A DNA stretch of 44,917 nt. Origin: a bacterium. Its GTDB lineage: Bacteria > Margulisbacteria > Marinamargulisbacteria > SXXA01. The notes under the pieces are model-generated. The model saw only the letters and a list, made by a program, of their open reading frames with translations. It was not told where the DNA came from and did no database searches. This document shows positions 27,139 to 35,912 of this stretch, piece after piece. Numbering within the stretch: position 1 is the first letter of the stretch; the number at the start of each line of letters is the position of its first letter. The stretch spans positions 67,104 to 112,020 of the forward strand of contig RHAI01000001.1 in the NCBI GenBank assembly GCA_010028705.1, given 5' to 3'. The position numbers and the translations under genes were made by a program.

Positions 27139-28914
27139 TTATTCGGGAGGATTTGTGCCTAATCCGATTTGGGTATGCCAAAGATCCGAATAGACACCGG
27201 ATTCGTTTAGAACCAGGCTGTCATGGGTGCCATGTTCAATGATCCGACCCTTTTCAATGACGATAATCGTATCGGCGTTGCGAATGGTGGACAATCGATG
27301 CGCAATAATCACGGCGGTCTTACCCGCTGTTAACCGGTTTAAATTGGATTGAATCGCCTTTTCGGTTTCGGTATCTACTGAGCTAGTCGCTTCATCAAAA
27401 ATCATGATTGGGGCGTGTTTAACAATGGCTCGAGCGATGCTTAGACGTTGACGCTGCCCGCCAGATAGTCGAATGCCGCGCTCTCCCACAATTGTGTCAT
27501 ACCCGTTGGGAAGTGTTTGGACGAATTGGTGGAATTCCGCTTGGGTGGCCGCGTGAATCACATCCTCTCGCGTCGCCGTGTCGTTGCCATAGGCAATATT
27601 TTCATAAATGGTGCCGTGAAAGAGGTAAATGTCTTGACTGACAAGGGCGATGGATTGCCGTAATTTTCGAATCGATAACTGACGAATATCATGGCCATCA
27701 ATGGCGATACTTCCGCTCGTCGGATCATAAAATCGCATTAAGAGCTTGATTAGCGTTGACTTGCCACATCCGGTTCGCCCAGCGACCCCAATAATTTTTC
27801 CATGAGGGATGTGTAGAGATATCCCATTCAGCACGGGGCGGCTGTTGGGATAATTGAATATGATGTTTGAAAATGTAATGTGTCCAACGATGGGGTCTGG
27901 ATCCACTGGATCGGGGGTGTCTTGGATTGAGCTTGGGGTATCGATCACGTTGAAAATGCGATCCACGCTGGCTTTGGCGCGTTCAAAATCGTCTAATGTG
28001 TTTCCCAGTCGGGTCATGGGCCATAGGAGTCGCTCAGTCATCATGGCGAATAGAACGAGTTCCCCAACCGTTAACGTCCCGGTTCCAGATAATACCCAAT
28101 AGCTTCCGACAAGAAGCACCCCGGCAAATCCCAGCACAACCCCCATACGGATGATGGGGACATACATCGAACTGAGGGCGATCGCCTTTAAATTGGTTTG
28201 ACGGTAATGTTCGGATGCCGCTTCAACCCGCTGTGTTTCGAGCGATTCGGCCGTAAAACTTTGGATAACCATCATTCCGGAAATATTATTTTCGAGTCGA
28301 CTATTGAGCTGACCGACCGATTCGCGGACCCGTCGATAGCGTGGTGACAGCAATCGTTGGTAGATAATGCTCCCGGTGATAATTAATGGGATGGGTAGGA
28401 CGCCTACGATCGCTAAGGGCCAGGAGATGGCAAATAGTATCGATCCCGACACGATAAACAGGACCCCCAATTGAATCAGTTCATTAAGCCCTGAATTTAA
28501 AAAACGCTCTAATTGATTGACGTCATCGTTTAGGATGGCCAATGTATCCCCTAACCGGTGATTTTCGAAAAACGCCATTTCTCGGGTTTGCAGGTGGGCA
28601 TATACCCTGACGCGAAGGGAATGTTGCACCCGTTGGGCCAGAGTCATAAACCCAAACTGATATCCCCATTGGAAAAAACTCTCAAGGGCAAAAATAATGA
28701 CAGCCAGTATCGACAAAAAAATCGCCAGCCGAAATGGGATCGTGGTTCCAGTGACGCGCTCGATCCAGTGGGGAGGTGTGCCACGGACCGAATCAATGAT
28801 CCACCCGGTCAATAGAGGCGGCATCAAATCAAAAATTTTATTCAGGACGCTCGAGCCAATGGACAGGTACAAATGCGTGGATACGGATTGTAAATACTTA
28901 AACAGCCGTTTCAC
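27139..28914 (-). CDS. ABC exporter, fused permease-ATPase (MsbA-like)
   Basis: The 591-residue half-transporter has an N-terminal membrane domain with about six helices (to about 320) and a C-terminal nucleotide-binding domain. Walker A is GRTGCGKST (379-387), the Q-loop is in ALVSQDIYLF, the signature is LSGGQ (483-487), Walker B with DEATSSVD is at 503-513, and the switch His is in IIAHRLSTIRNAD. It belongs to the lipid/multidrug exporter group. With LPS genes nearby, MsbA-like lipid A flipping is plausible, but the substrate cannot be read from sequence. Its start overlaps the metG stop by 17 bp, so it is the last gene of the thrS-metG operon. Confidence 0.9.
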   Translation of the reverse strand: MKRLFKYLQSVSTHLYLSIGSSVLNKIFDLMPPLLTGWIIDSVRGTPPHWIERVTGTTIPFRLAIFLSILAVIIFALESFFQWGYQFGFMTLAQRVQHSLRVRVYAHLQTREMAFFENHRLGDTLAILNDDVNQLERFLNSGLNELIQLGVLFIVSGSILFAISWPLAIVGVLPIPLIITGSIIYQRLLSPRYRRVRESVGQLNSRLENNISGMMVIQSFTAESLETQRVEAASEHYRQTNLKAIALSSMYVPIIRMGVVLGFAGVLLVGSYWVLSGTGTLTVGELVLFAMMTERLLWPMTRLGNTLDDFERAKASVDRIFNVIDTPSSIQDTPDPVDPDPIVGHITFSNIIFNYPNSRPVLNGISLHIPHGKIIGVAGRTGCGKSTLIKLLMRFYDPTSGSIAIDGHDIRQLSIRKLRQSIALVSQDIYLFHGTIYENIAYGNDTATREDVIHAATQAEFHQFVQTLPNGYDTIVGERGIRLSGGQRQRLSIARAIVKHAPIMIFDEATSSVDTETEKAIQSNLNRLTAGKTAVIIAHRLSTIRNADTIIVIEKGRIIEHGTHDSLVLNESGVYSDLWHTQIGLGTNPPE

Positions 28915-30544
28915 TGGGTATCCGATTTGCTAAAAACCGTGAGATTGTTGCTGGGTCAATACGTTGTGCCAAATGATGATAGGGCTGGATCCTGCACTGT
29001 TCGATGCGGGTATAGCGATCCTCCCATGTTAAGGACGGACAGTTTAAAAATGATTCAATTCCAGCCACAATCGAGGGGATGATCGGTTTGAGATAAATCG
29101 CTAGGATTTTGAGTGCGTTTAAGCCGGTTGTACAGATATCGCGTCCGGCGTCAGGATCTGTTTTTATAACGGACCAGGGAGCTTGAAAATCGATATACTG
29201 GTTGGCTTTGTCCGCGAGGGCCATAATCTCCCGAGTTGCTTTTAGGGTATCCACCCCATCGTAGAAACGGGCAATGCGATCGCCCGCGTCGGCAATTTCA
29301 GTGACTAACGCGTCGCCACTCGGATGAATGGTGCCCAAGTGCCCATCACAGTGTTTATGGATAATCGCTCCGAGTCGACTGGCAATGTTGACAATTTTGT
29401 TGACGATTTCAGCGTTGACTTTGAATCCAAAATCCTCGAAGTTCAGATCAATATCATCGATGCTTAGAGTTAGCTTCGATGCCAGATAATATCGCAAATA
29501 TTCGGGATTGAAGTGCTCGGCAAATTCCGACGCATTGATAAATGTTCCTCGACTTTTGGACATTTTTTGACCGTTAATCGTCAGGAATCCATGAACGTTG
29601 ACTCGTTGAGGAAGCTGATATCCCCCAACATAAAGTAGCGCCGGCCAAAATAGAGTGTGGAAGTACAAAATGTCTTTGCCAATAAAATGGTGGATCTCAA
29701 CGGATGGCTGTTTCCACATATCGATACCGCTTATACCGTTGGCCAGGGCCCACTCGTGGGTAGCGGCAATATAACCGATCGGCGCATCGACCCACACGTA
29801 GAAGTACTTATCGACGGTATTGGGGATCTTAAACCCATAATAGGGCGCATCCCGAGAAATGTCCCAGTCTCTCAGACCGTTGGCAAACCATTCGTTTAAT
29901 TTGTTCGCCACTTCGACTTGAACATGCCCAGATTTAAGCCACTCTTGGATGATTCCTTCAAAGTGACTCAATTTGAAAAAATAATGATCGCTGGATTTTA
30001 GGGTGGGTGGGGTTCCGCATTCTGCGCATCGGGAATCGATCAAATCGGATGGATTGTACACCGCGGAGCATTGTTCGCATGAGTCACCGTATTGATCGAC
30101 CGCATGGCATTTTGGACAAGTCCCCCGGATGAGCCGGTCGGGCAAAAACATGCCGTCGTTTGGGCAATAGAGCTGTTCAATGGATCGGCATTCAATGGCA
30201 TCGGCATGGACCGCTTTGAGGTAGATATCTTCGGCGAGTTCCCGGTTTATTGATGTGCCAGTCGATGAGAAATGGGTGAATTGAATCCCATATGTCCCAA
30301 AATCGCGTTGATGGCGTTGACTGATTTCAGCCACCATGGCCTCAGGACTAACCCCCTTTTTTTTGGCGGCGATCGTGATCGGGGTACCATGCACGTCGTC
30401 CGCACAAAAGTACGTGACGTCATGCCCCATCATCCGCTGAAATCTCACCCATATATCCGTTTGAATGGTTTCCACCAAATGGCCCAGATGGATGTCCCCG
30501 TTGGCGTACGGCAGTGCCGATGTAACGAGTAGGGTGCGTTTCAT
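28898..30544 (-). CDS. metG: Methionyl-tRNA synthetase
   Basis: MetRS charges initiator and elongator tRNA-Met. The 548-residue class I synthetase has LPYANGDIHLGHLVETIQTD (HIGH-equivalent HLGH near residue 21), a zinc knuckle with four CxxC pairs (CPND region, CPKC, CEQC, CAEC), the segment DWDISRDAPYYGFKIP, and KMSKS in INGQKMSKSRGTFI. The anticodon-binding helical domain closes the protein. The C-terminal EMAP-type dimerisation domain of longer MetRSs is absent, which is common. The ATG directly follows the thrS stop (TAAATG). Confidence 0.97.
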   Translation of the reverse strand: MKRTLLVTSALPYANGDIHLGHLVETIQTDIWVRFQRMMGHDVTYFCADDVHGTPITIAAKKKGVSPEAMVAEISQRHQRDFGTYGIQFTHFSSTGTSINRELAEDIYLKAVHADAIECRSIEQLYCPNDGMFLPDRLIRGTCPKCHAVDQYGDSCEQCSAVYNPSDLIDSRCAECGTPPTLKSSDHYFFKLSHFEGIIQEWLKSGHVQVEVANKLNEWFANGLRDWDISRDAPYYGFKIPNTVDKYFYVWVDAPIGYIAATHEWALANGISGIDMWKQPSVEIHHFIGKDILYFHTLFWPALLYVGGYQLPQRVNVHGFLTINGQKMSKSRGTFINASEFAEHFNPEYLRYYLASKLTLSIDDIDLNFEDFGFKVNAEIVNKIVNIASRLGAIIHKHCDGHLGTIHPSGDALVTEIADAGDRIARFYDGVDTLKATREIMALADKANQYIDFQAPWSVIKTDPDAGRDICTTGLNALKILAIYLKPIIPSIVAGIESFLNCPSLTWEDRYTRIEQCRIQPYHHLAQRIDPATISRFLANRIPSETAV

Positions 30545-32251
30545 TTACGCCTTTCGAATCAGATCGACGACTTGTTCGACGTTGAGTGGTCCGAGGTCAC
30601 CGTCGCGACCCCGTACTGAAATCGTACCTGCCTCGATTTCTCGTTTCCCGATGACGCCCAAATACGGTACCCGCTCATTCAACCCTTGGCGAATTTTGTA
30701 CCCAATTTTTTCGTCACTGGAATCGACCACTACTCGGATATCCTGTTCGAGGAGACGGCGTTGAATCTCGCGGGAAAACGGGACGACGTCCTGTCCGACA
30801 CTCAATAGTTTGATTTGAACGGGTGCCAACCAGGTGGGAAATTTTCCTTCGTAGTGTTCGATAAGTATTCCAAAAAAGCGTTCGATTGATCCCAGCAGTG
30901 CCCGGTGAATCATGTACGGGCGGTGACGTTGGCCGTCGGGTCCGACGTAGGTCATATCAAACCGTTCAGGCAAGTTGAAATCAAATTGAACCGTTGAGCA
31001 TTGCCACTGTCGTCCGATGGCATCTTCAATTTTTATATCAATTTTTGGTCCGTAAAAGGCCCCTCCGCCATCGTCGATTTCATAGGGCAGTCCGGCGGAT
31101 TCAATCGCATTTTTTAATGCCGTTTCAGAGGTGGCCCACCGATCAAGATCGCCGACATACTTTTCTTTAGGACGCGTCGACAAAAATACCTTCACTTTAT
31201 TAAATCCAAACCGATCCAACATCGAAAAACACAAGGTTAATACGTCGGCGATTTCGGATTCCACTTGATCGGGCGTACATACAATGTGGGCATCGTCTTG
31301 GGTGAAGCCACGAACCCGCATTAATCCGTGTAATACACCGCTTCGTTCGTACCGGTAAACCGTCCCCAATTCGGCTAACCGCAATGGCAAATCTCGATAG
31401 GAGTATTGCCGGTTTTGTACGATTTTGACGTGAAACGGGCAATTCATCGGTTTGGCGTAATAATCAACGTCGTCAACGCTCATTTTGGCGTACATGTTCT
31501 CACTGTAAAATGACAAATGCCCACTGGTTTCCCATAAATTCGATCGCCCAACGTGGGGGGTGTAAAGCACGTCATACCCGGCTCTAAAATGTGCGTTTCT
31601 CCAGTAATCTTCGATAATGGATCTGACTCGTGCGCCTTTGGGATGCCATAAGATTAGCCCTGGACCGATATCATCTTGGATACTAAACAGATCGAGCTCT
31701 TTCCCTAATACGCGATGGTCACGCTTCGCGGCTTCTTCAATTCGAGTGAGGTAGGCATCGAGTTCGCCTTGAGTGTGATACGCGGTACCATATATCCGTT
31801 GGAGCATTTTGTTTTTTTCGGACCCGCGCCAATACGCGCCGGATACTCGTAATAGTTTAATGGCTCCAATATCTGCTGTGGTGCGGACATGGGGGCCTCG
31901 GCAAAGATCGACAAATGGACCGTTCTTGTAGAACGAATACGTGTCAAGGTTGAGGTCGTTCACGATTTCGAGTTTATAGGGCTGGTTCTCGTGTGCGAGG
32001 TGGGTCTCCGTCGCGGATCGGTCAAGAGTGTAGGTTGAAAATTCCTGGCCTTCGGCGATAATGGACGCCATTTTGGACTCCAGCTCGGCTAAATCATCAG
32101 GGGTTAAGGTGCGAGGTAAATCAAAATCGTAATAAAATCCATCGTCGATAGCGGGCCCAATACCCAATTTGGCATCGGGAAACATCGCCAGTACCGCTTG
32201 AGCCAGTACGTGGGAGGCGCTGTGACGAATTTCAAATAATGTTGGAGTCAT
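30545..32251 (-). CDS. thrS: Threonyl-tRNA synthetase lacking the N-terminal TGS domain
   Basis: The 568-residue class II synthetase starts directly in the editing domain: HSASHVLAQAV provides the HxxxH pair, and CRGPHV the Cys/His pair. Catalytic zinc ligands are in MNCPFHV and GFTQDDAHI, with the third His in IHRALLGSIERFFG. Motif 2 lies around TVYRYERSGVLHGLMRVRG. The anticodon domain ends the protein (SDEKIGYKIRQGL). The usual TGS (N1) domain of about 60 residues is missing, and the ATG overlaps the upstream stop as TAATG, so no room is left for it. ThrRSs without N1 are known, and editing and catalysis should be intact. Confidence 0.96.
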   Translation of the reverse strand: MTPTLFEIRHSASHVLAQAVLAMFPDAKLGIGPAIDDGFYYDFDLPRTLTPDDLAELESKMASIIAEGQEFSTYTLDRSATETHLAHENQPYKLEIVNDLNLDTYSFYKNGPFVDLCRGPHVRTTADIGAIKLLRVSGAYWRGSEKNKMLQRIYGTAYHTQGELDAYLTRIEEAAKRDHRVLGKELDLFSIQDDIGPGLILWHPKGARVRSIIEDYWRNAHFRAGYDVLYTPHVGRSNLWETSGHLSFYSENMYAKMSVDDVDYYAKPMNCPFHVKIVQNRQYSYRDLPLRLAELGTVYRYERSGVLHGLMRVRGFTQDDAHIVCTPDQVESEIADVLTLCFSMLDRFGFNKVKVFLSTRPKEKYVGDLDRWATSETALKNAIESAGLPYEIDDGGGAFYGPKIDIKIEDAIGRQWQCSTVQFDFNLPERFDMTYVGPDGQRHRPYMIHRALLGSIERFFGILIEHYEGKFPTWLAPVQIKLLSVGQDVVPFSREIQRRLLEQDIRVVVDSSDEKIGYKIRQGLNERVPYLGVIGKREIEAGTISVRGRDGDLGPLNVEQVVDLIRKA

Positions 32252-32727
32252 TAGTTCAAACTCACTGGAAACCCAAATGATGGTCCGTGAGCCCCGGGTT
32301 CATCATCATGATCGGTGTCGTGAAGTCCAATAAAATCCGTATCAAAATGTCCAAACATGCGTCGGATATCTTGTTCAATTGGCACTTTGTAATAATCGGG
32401 AGCGGAGGGATAACTTAAGCGAGTGATGGGCCGGGTGGGTCGCCCAAATACGGTGGAATCGAGTTCGTAACTTCGGCGGATTCCTAAGGGTTTGTCATCG
32501 TCGTCAAAAATAGTTTCGGACGCTAAGCATTCACCTTGGCTGATTTGGGATAATGCCTGTTTTGCCGTATCGGCAATGCGTTTTGATATCGCGTTAGTCA
32601 GTCGATCGACGGCTTCTTCTTCGGATTTCCCAGTTCCAGAGCAATTCGGGAACGCGGGTGACGTCGCTTTAAAGCGAGTGCGTTGGAATGTAACTTCAAT
32701 ATCAAAACGTATTGATTGTTGGCCCAC
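32251..32727 (-). CDS. Uncharacterised protein with HicB-like N-terminal domain
   Basis: I recognise only the first half of this 158-residue protein. Residues about 5-55 (FQRTRFKATSPAFPNCSGTG, then KSEEEAVDRLTNAISKRI) fit the HicB-like RNase-H-type fold, which has a proline-containing loop and then a G-x-(T/S)-x-EEA helix. The second half is acidic and carries DDDD, HDTDHDDEPGAHGP and tyrosine-rich segments, with no recognised domain. There is no HicA-like toxin gene beside it and no HTH, so a classical toxin-antitoxin role is unlikely. GGGAGGA precedes the GTG start. It is the first gene of the operon with thrS. Confidence 0.7.
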   Translation of the reverse strand: MGQQSIRFDIEVTFQRTRFKATSPAFPNCSGTGKSEEEAVDRLTNAISKRIADTAKQALSQISQGECLASETIFDDDDKPLGIRRSYELDSTVFGRPTRPITRLSYPSAPDYYKVPIEQDIRRMFGHFDTDFIGLHDTDHDDEPGAHGPSFGFPVSLN

Positions 32728-32842
32728 AGTGTCCTCCCATTGGTTGGTGTGTCATATGCGTCGGGGTTAACGACGAATTATAGAGGGTATCACGATGGAC
32801 TGGTTTCGGACAGTCTTCACGTCGACTGTAGGCCCCGGCCCA

Positions 32843-32887
32843 CTCGCCCCAGGTGAGCGATGGTAATACCGCTGGGTTCACCCCAGC
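32843..32887 (-). terminator. Tandem hairpins downstream of the hldE-type gene
   Basis: Two short stems lie at the 3' end of the adenylyltransferase gene: GCTGGG/CCCAGC (32871-32887), which spans its stop codon, and CTCGCC/GGTGAG with a 3-nt loop (32843-32857, one G-T pair). No U-tract follows, so termination may be Rho-dependent or weak. The rest of the 150-bp gap up to the GTG start at 32727 holds no ORF that I can support. Confidence 0.35.
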
Positions 32888-33354
32888 CTATGAATACGTT
32901 CGATGGTGGATGTGGTGGAAAAACCTGGTCGAAACGGAATAATTTTAACCGTTCCGCCGTATGACATTACGACGGGATATTCAGGTAACGAGTTGGCGGA
33001 ATAATCCCCGCCTTTAGTGTGAATGCTGGGGGTGATGGCCCGAAGTAAGTCGGTCGGGGTATCCTCCTCGAAAATACATACAGCGTCGACCGCTTCCAAT
33101 CCGGCAATGACGATGGCTCGGGCATGTTCCGAATTGATCGGACGTTGGGGACCTTTTAGGCGTTGGACCGATGCATCCGAATTGAGTCCGACAATTAAAA
33201 TATCACCCAACTGTTTGGCATCCTCCAGATAGCTGACATGTCCGGCATGAAGAATATCGAAGCATCCATTGGTAAATACAACCGTTTTACCCGAAACGAC
33301 CCATTCTTGGCGGCGCTTGATCAGGGTTTGGCGGTCAACGATTTTGGATTCCAT
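32878..33354 (-). CDS. hldE: D-glycero-beta-D-manno-heptose 1-phosphate adenylyltransferase
   Basis: This 158-residue single-domain nucleotidyltransferase corresponds to the C-terminal half of E. coli HldE (RfaE2). It shows VVFTNGCFDILHAGHVSYLE with the HxGH motif (about 25-44), VGLNSDASVQRLKGPQRPIN, and the late block HTKGGDYSANSLPE. It makes ADP-heptose for the LPS inner core. The kinase half is encoded separately by the gene directly upstream (3-bp gap), so the two halves of HldE are split here. hldD lies on the other strand about 6 kb away. Confidence 0.94.
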   Translation of the reverse strand: MESKIVDRQTLIKRRQEWVVSGKTVVFTNGCFDILHAGHVSYLEDAKQLGDILIVGLNSDASVQRLKGPQRPINSEHARAIVIAGLEAVDAVCIFEEDTPTDLLRAITPSIHTKGGDYSANSLPEYPVVMSYGGTVKIIPFRPGFSTTSTIERIHRLG

Positions 33355-33357
33355 CGC

Positions 33358-34335
33358 CTAATCGGAACTCATCGCGACGCTGATTTCGTGTGTGGTAACG
33401 GTGGAGGTCCCCATTTTTCCGACCACGATGCCCGCTGCAACGTTGGCCAATTGTGCACTCGACGACCAGTCGACTGCCGATGCAGTGGCCAGGGATAATG
33501 TGGCAATGACCGTGTCCCCCGCTCCGGTAATATCGAAGACTTCTTTGGCCCGAGTGGGGATATCTAATTTTCCATTGTTGTAGATTAATGTCATTCCCTT
33601 TTCCGAACGAGTAATTAATAAGGCATCGAGTTTGAGACGGTCTTTTAGTTTTTTGCCTTCTTTAAAAATTTCGGACTCGTTTTCGGGAGTTTTGCCGATC
33701 GCCGCAATGAACTCACTATAATTGGGGGTTAATATTGAGGCATGTTTATATTTTTTATAGGATGTCCCTTTAGGGTCGATGATGACGGGAATCTGATAAC
33801 TTCGGGCGCGGGTAATCATCCATTGAACAAAACGATCGGGTAATGTGCCTTTAAGATAGTCCGAAATGACAAGCGCATGCATCGACTGCCATAAAGGGTC
33901 CAGTGTAGCCATTAATTTGTTTTGAATTTTTATCGAAATAGGGGATATGTCTTCTCGGTCGACTCGAACCACATGTTGATGGTGCGCGATAATTCGGCTC
34001 TTTAATATTGTCGGGCGCGACTTGACTCGCACCATGTGGGTCGTGGTGATTCCGTTGTCTGACAGTGCATGGATCAACTTGTCACCCGAACTGTCTTCAC
34101 CAATGACCCCCACCAGCATCACGGTGGCACCCAGGTGGATCAAATTATTCGCGACGTTGGCGGCGCCTCCGGGTACCAGCGTCGTGGATTCCACTGAGCA
34201 AATGGGAACGGGCGCTTCTGGGGATAATCGTGTGACCTTGCACCAATGATATTCATCCAGCATTACATCGCCAACGACGACAATGGTGCGATTTTGACAC
34301 TGATTTAGCTGAGCGATTAGGGTACCCGCGGTCAT
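33358..34335 (-). CDS. hldA: D-glycero-beta-D-manno-heptose-7-phosphate kinase
   Basis: The 325-residue PfkB-type kinase corresponds to the N-terminal half of HldE (RfaE1). It has VVVGDVMLDEYHWCKVTRLS near residue 20, APVPICSVE, GGAANVANNLIHLGA (substrate binding), DPKGTSYKKYKHASILTPN, and the catalytic GAGDTVIATL motif with the Asp base. I chose the ATG at 34335, one base after the upstream stop. The open frame extends to 34404, but that part overlaps the upstream gene and is not kinase-like. It phosphorylates heptose-7-phosphate at C1 before the adenylyltransferase acts. Confidence 0.94.
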   Translation of the reverse strand: MTAGTLIAQLNQCQNRTIVVVGDVMLDEYHWCKVTRLSPEAPVPICSVESTTLVPGGAANVANNLIHLGATVMLVGVIGEDSSGDKLIHALSDNGITTTHMVRVKSRPTILKSRIIAHHQHVVRVDREDISPISIKIQNKLMATLDPLWQSMHALVISDYLKGTLPDRFVQWMITRARSYQIPVIIDPKGTSYKKYKHASILTPNYSEFIAAIGKTPENESEIFKEGKKLKDRLKLDALLITRSEKGMTLIYNNGKLDIPTRAKEVFDITGAGDTVIATLSLATASAVDWSSSAQLANVAAGIVVGKMGTSTVTTHEISVAMSSD

Positions 34336-34336
34336 G

Positions 34337-34996
34337 CTACATGAACCGATTATATGCGAGCCCGACCGCGTAATATGTGCCGCCGTCGGTGGTCTGTCGC
34401 CCAATGTCGAGTATACTGACCCTCAGGCTTAAATCAGGATAAATCGCAAACCGCAATCCCCCATTTAAGGTGTATTGACGCCGTTTTCCGCTCACATCTG
34501 CCAAAAATGACATGTGATCGTTGACCAGATATTCGATGCCGGCCATCACCGATGGGTCCAATTCGGTGGAAAACGTGGCATTGAATCCCCCGTGAACGTT
34601 GAGACCCCCCTGAAATTTCTTGCTCATGACTAAGTAAACACTGGTGTCCGATTGAGAGGCCGCATTTTGGAGTCCAACGGCAAAACTTAAGGGGTATCGA
34701 CTGGCGTCGGATAGTAGGAAATATTTGACGTTTATAAAGACCCCTTCGGTCGGTACCGCACCGCCGATTACTCCTAATTCGACGTTTTTAAACATCCCCA
34801 TATTAAATTTAAAAAAGCCCTGTTGGGTGGTCGATGCGCCACGGAAATCATAGGCGACGTTAAACTGTTGGTACTCCAAGGATTCGGCCGTTGGCATTGT
34901 GATGAGTCCAGAGGGACCATAAAAGGTCGGGTCTGCGGCCAGTGAGGTGGCCAATAGACATAGGTAAATTCCGATTAAACTACCCAGCTTTCTCAT
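34337..34996 (-). CDS. YjbH-like outer-membrane beta-barrel protein
   Basis: The product (219 residues from the chosen ATG) has a signal peptide (about 1-21, MRKLGSLIGIYLCLLATSLAA). It then has DPTFYGPSGLITMPTAESLE, a pattern (G-x-x-GLI-x-M-PTAE) seen at the N-terminus of YjbH/YbjH-type barrels and related short outer-membrane proteins. The body shows alternating strands and ends with an aromatic-rich segment. AAAGGA precedes the ATG at 34996; an earlier in-frame start (35020) would put eight charged residues before the signal peptide. The gene lies between lpxD and hldA with overlaps on both sides, so it is part of the envelope operon. Function unknown. Confidence 0.75.
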   Translation of the reverse strand: MRKLGSLIGIYLCLLATSLAADPTFYGPSGLITMPTAESLEYQQFNVAYDFRGASTTQQGFFKFNMGMFKNVELGVIGGAVPTEGVFINVKYFLLSDASRYPLSFAVGLQNAASQSDTSVYLVMSKKFQGGLNVHGGFNATFSTELDPSVMAGIEYLVNDHMSFLADVSGKRRQYTLNGGLRFAIYPDLSLRVSILDIGRQTTDGGTYYAVGLAYNRFM

Positions 34997-35912
34997 TTTT
35001 TTTGTCCTTTCGTTTGGCAAACTGATGCCGTACCCATGCTTCTTTTTTTAATTCTTTTCGGTGGTCCCAGGCTGGAAATCCGGAAACAAACGATTGGGGT
35101 GGAATCGAATGTGTGACGCCTGATTTTCCCGCGATGACGGAAAAATCACCCACGGTAATATCCGCGATTCCGGTTTGTCCCCCGACTTGGACGCCGTTTC
35201 CAAGAGTCGCGCTCCCAGTCGTTCCCGACTGGCCAGCGATCGCACAGTGGTCACCAATTCGGGTATTGTGGGCAATATGGCACAGGTTGTCAATTTTAGT
35301 CCCATTTCCAATCAGAGTGTCGTCCAATACCCCGCGGTCGATTGTGCAATTTGAACCGATTTCAACGTCGTTTCCGATGACCACTCGCCCGATATGAGGA
35401 ATTTTTCCCCAGGTGCCCGAATCAAAATAGTACCCAAACCCATCACTCCCAATGACCGAACCTGCGTGGATAATCACCCGGTCCCCGATAATGACGCGGG
35501 GGTAGATCGTGACATTCGGATAAATAATGGTGCCGTTTCCGATCTGGGCGTCTTCCCCGATGACACAGCCGGGCGATATAAGAACGTTGGTGCCAATGCG
35601 GGCCGATGGATGAACGCTCGCTTGGGGGGAAATACCCTCGGTAACCGCGACAGGATGAAATAGCTGTATGACTTCGGCCATTGCCCGTCGTGGATTTTTG
35701 ACACAAATTTGGTGAGGTATGCCGTCGATGGGACGATGCACAATCGCGGCGGTGGCGCGATGGATGTTCGAGTCGGCGATAGATGCATTGGACAGGACAA
35801 ATGTGAGGGTGTCTGGGGTTGCATTAGCCAGTGATCGGACACCTGTGACGATGTGTTGAGGGTTACCGGTGAGAGTGCCGCCCAGGTGGGCGGCTAGGTC
35901 GCCCAGATTCAC
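34980..35912 (-). CDS. lpxD: UDP-3-O-acylglucosamine N-acyltransferase LpxD
   Basis: LpxD adds the second hydroxyacyl chain in lipid A synthesis. The 310-residue protein has an N-terminal uridine-binding domain (about 1-95) and then a left-handed beta helix of hexapeptide repeats (about 96-280). It contains GSVIGSDGFGYYFDSG, IPHIGRVVIGNDVEIGSN, TIDRGVLDDTLIGNGTKIDN, and the catalytic His region LCHIAHNTRIGDHCAIAGQ. The C-terminal helix carries HRKELKKEAWVRHQF. The start is GTG, overlapping the ompH stop by one base (TAGTG). Presence of lpxD shows that the cell makes lipid A. Confidence 0.96.
   Translation of the reverse strand: MNLGDLAAHLGGTLTGNPQHIVTGVRSLANATPDTLTFVLSNASIADSNIHRATAAIVHRPIDGIPHQICVKNPRRAMAEVIQLFHPVAVTEGISPQASVHPSARIGTNVLISPGCVIGEDAQIGNGTIIYPNVTIYPRVIIGDRVIIHAGSVIGSDGFGYYFDSGTWGKIPHIGRVVIGNDVEIGSNCTIDRGVLDDTLIGNGTKIDNLCHIAHNTRIGDHCAIAGQSGTTGSATLGNGVQVGGQTGIADITVGDFSVIAGKSGVTHSIPPQSFVSGFPAWDHRKELKKEAWVRHQFAKRKDKKNEKAG

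Noticed and set aside
26903-27181. 92-codon minus-strand and 75-codon plus-strand frames in the 26.9-27.1 kb gap
   Set aside because: Both run through the chain of inverted repeats, lack ribosome binding sites and look like translated palindromes.
32251-32727. HicAB toxin-antitoxin system
   Set aside because: No HicA-like small double-stranded-RNA-binding protein lies on either side, and the HicB-like protein has no DNA-binding domain.
32728-32877. tRNA or riboswitch upstream of the HicB-like/thrS operon
   Set aside because: Short stems are present, but no cloverleaf, T-box sequence or terminator/antiterminator pair could be built.
34997-35020. Earlier start for the YjbH-like barrel gene
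   Set aside because: It would place a charged octapeptide before the signal peptide; the ATG at 34996 has AAAGGA upstream.
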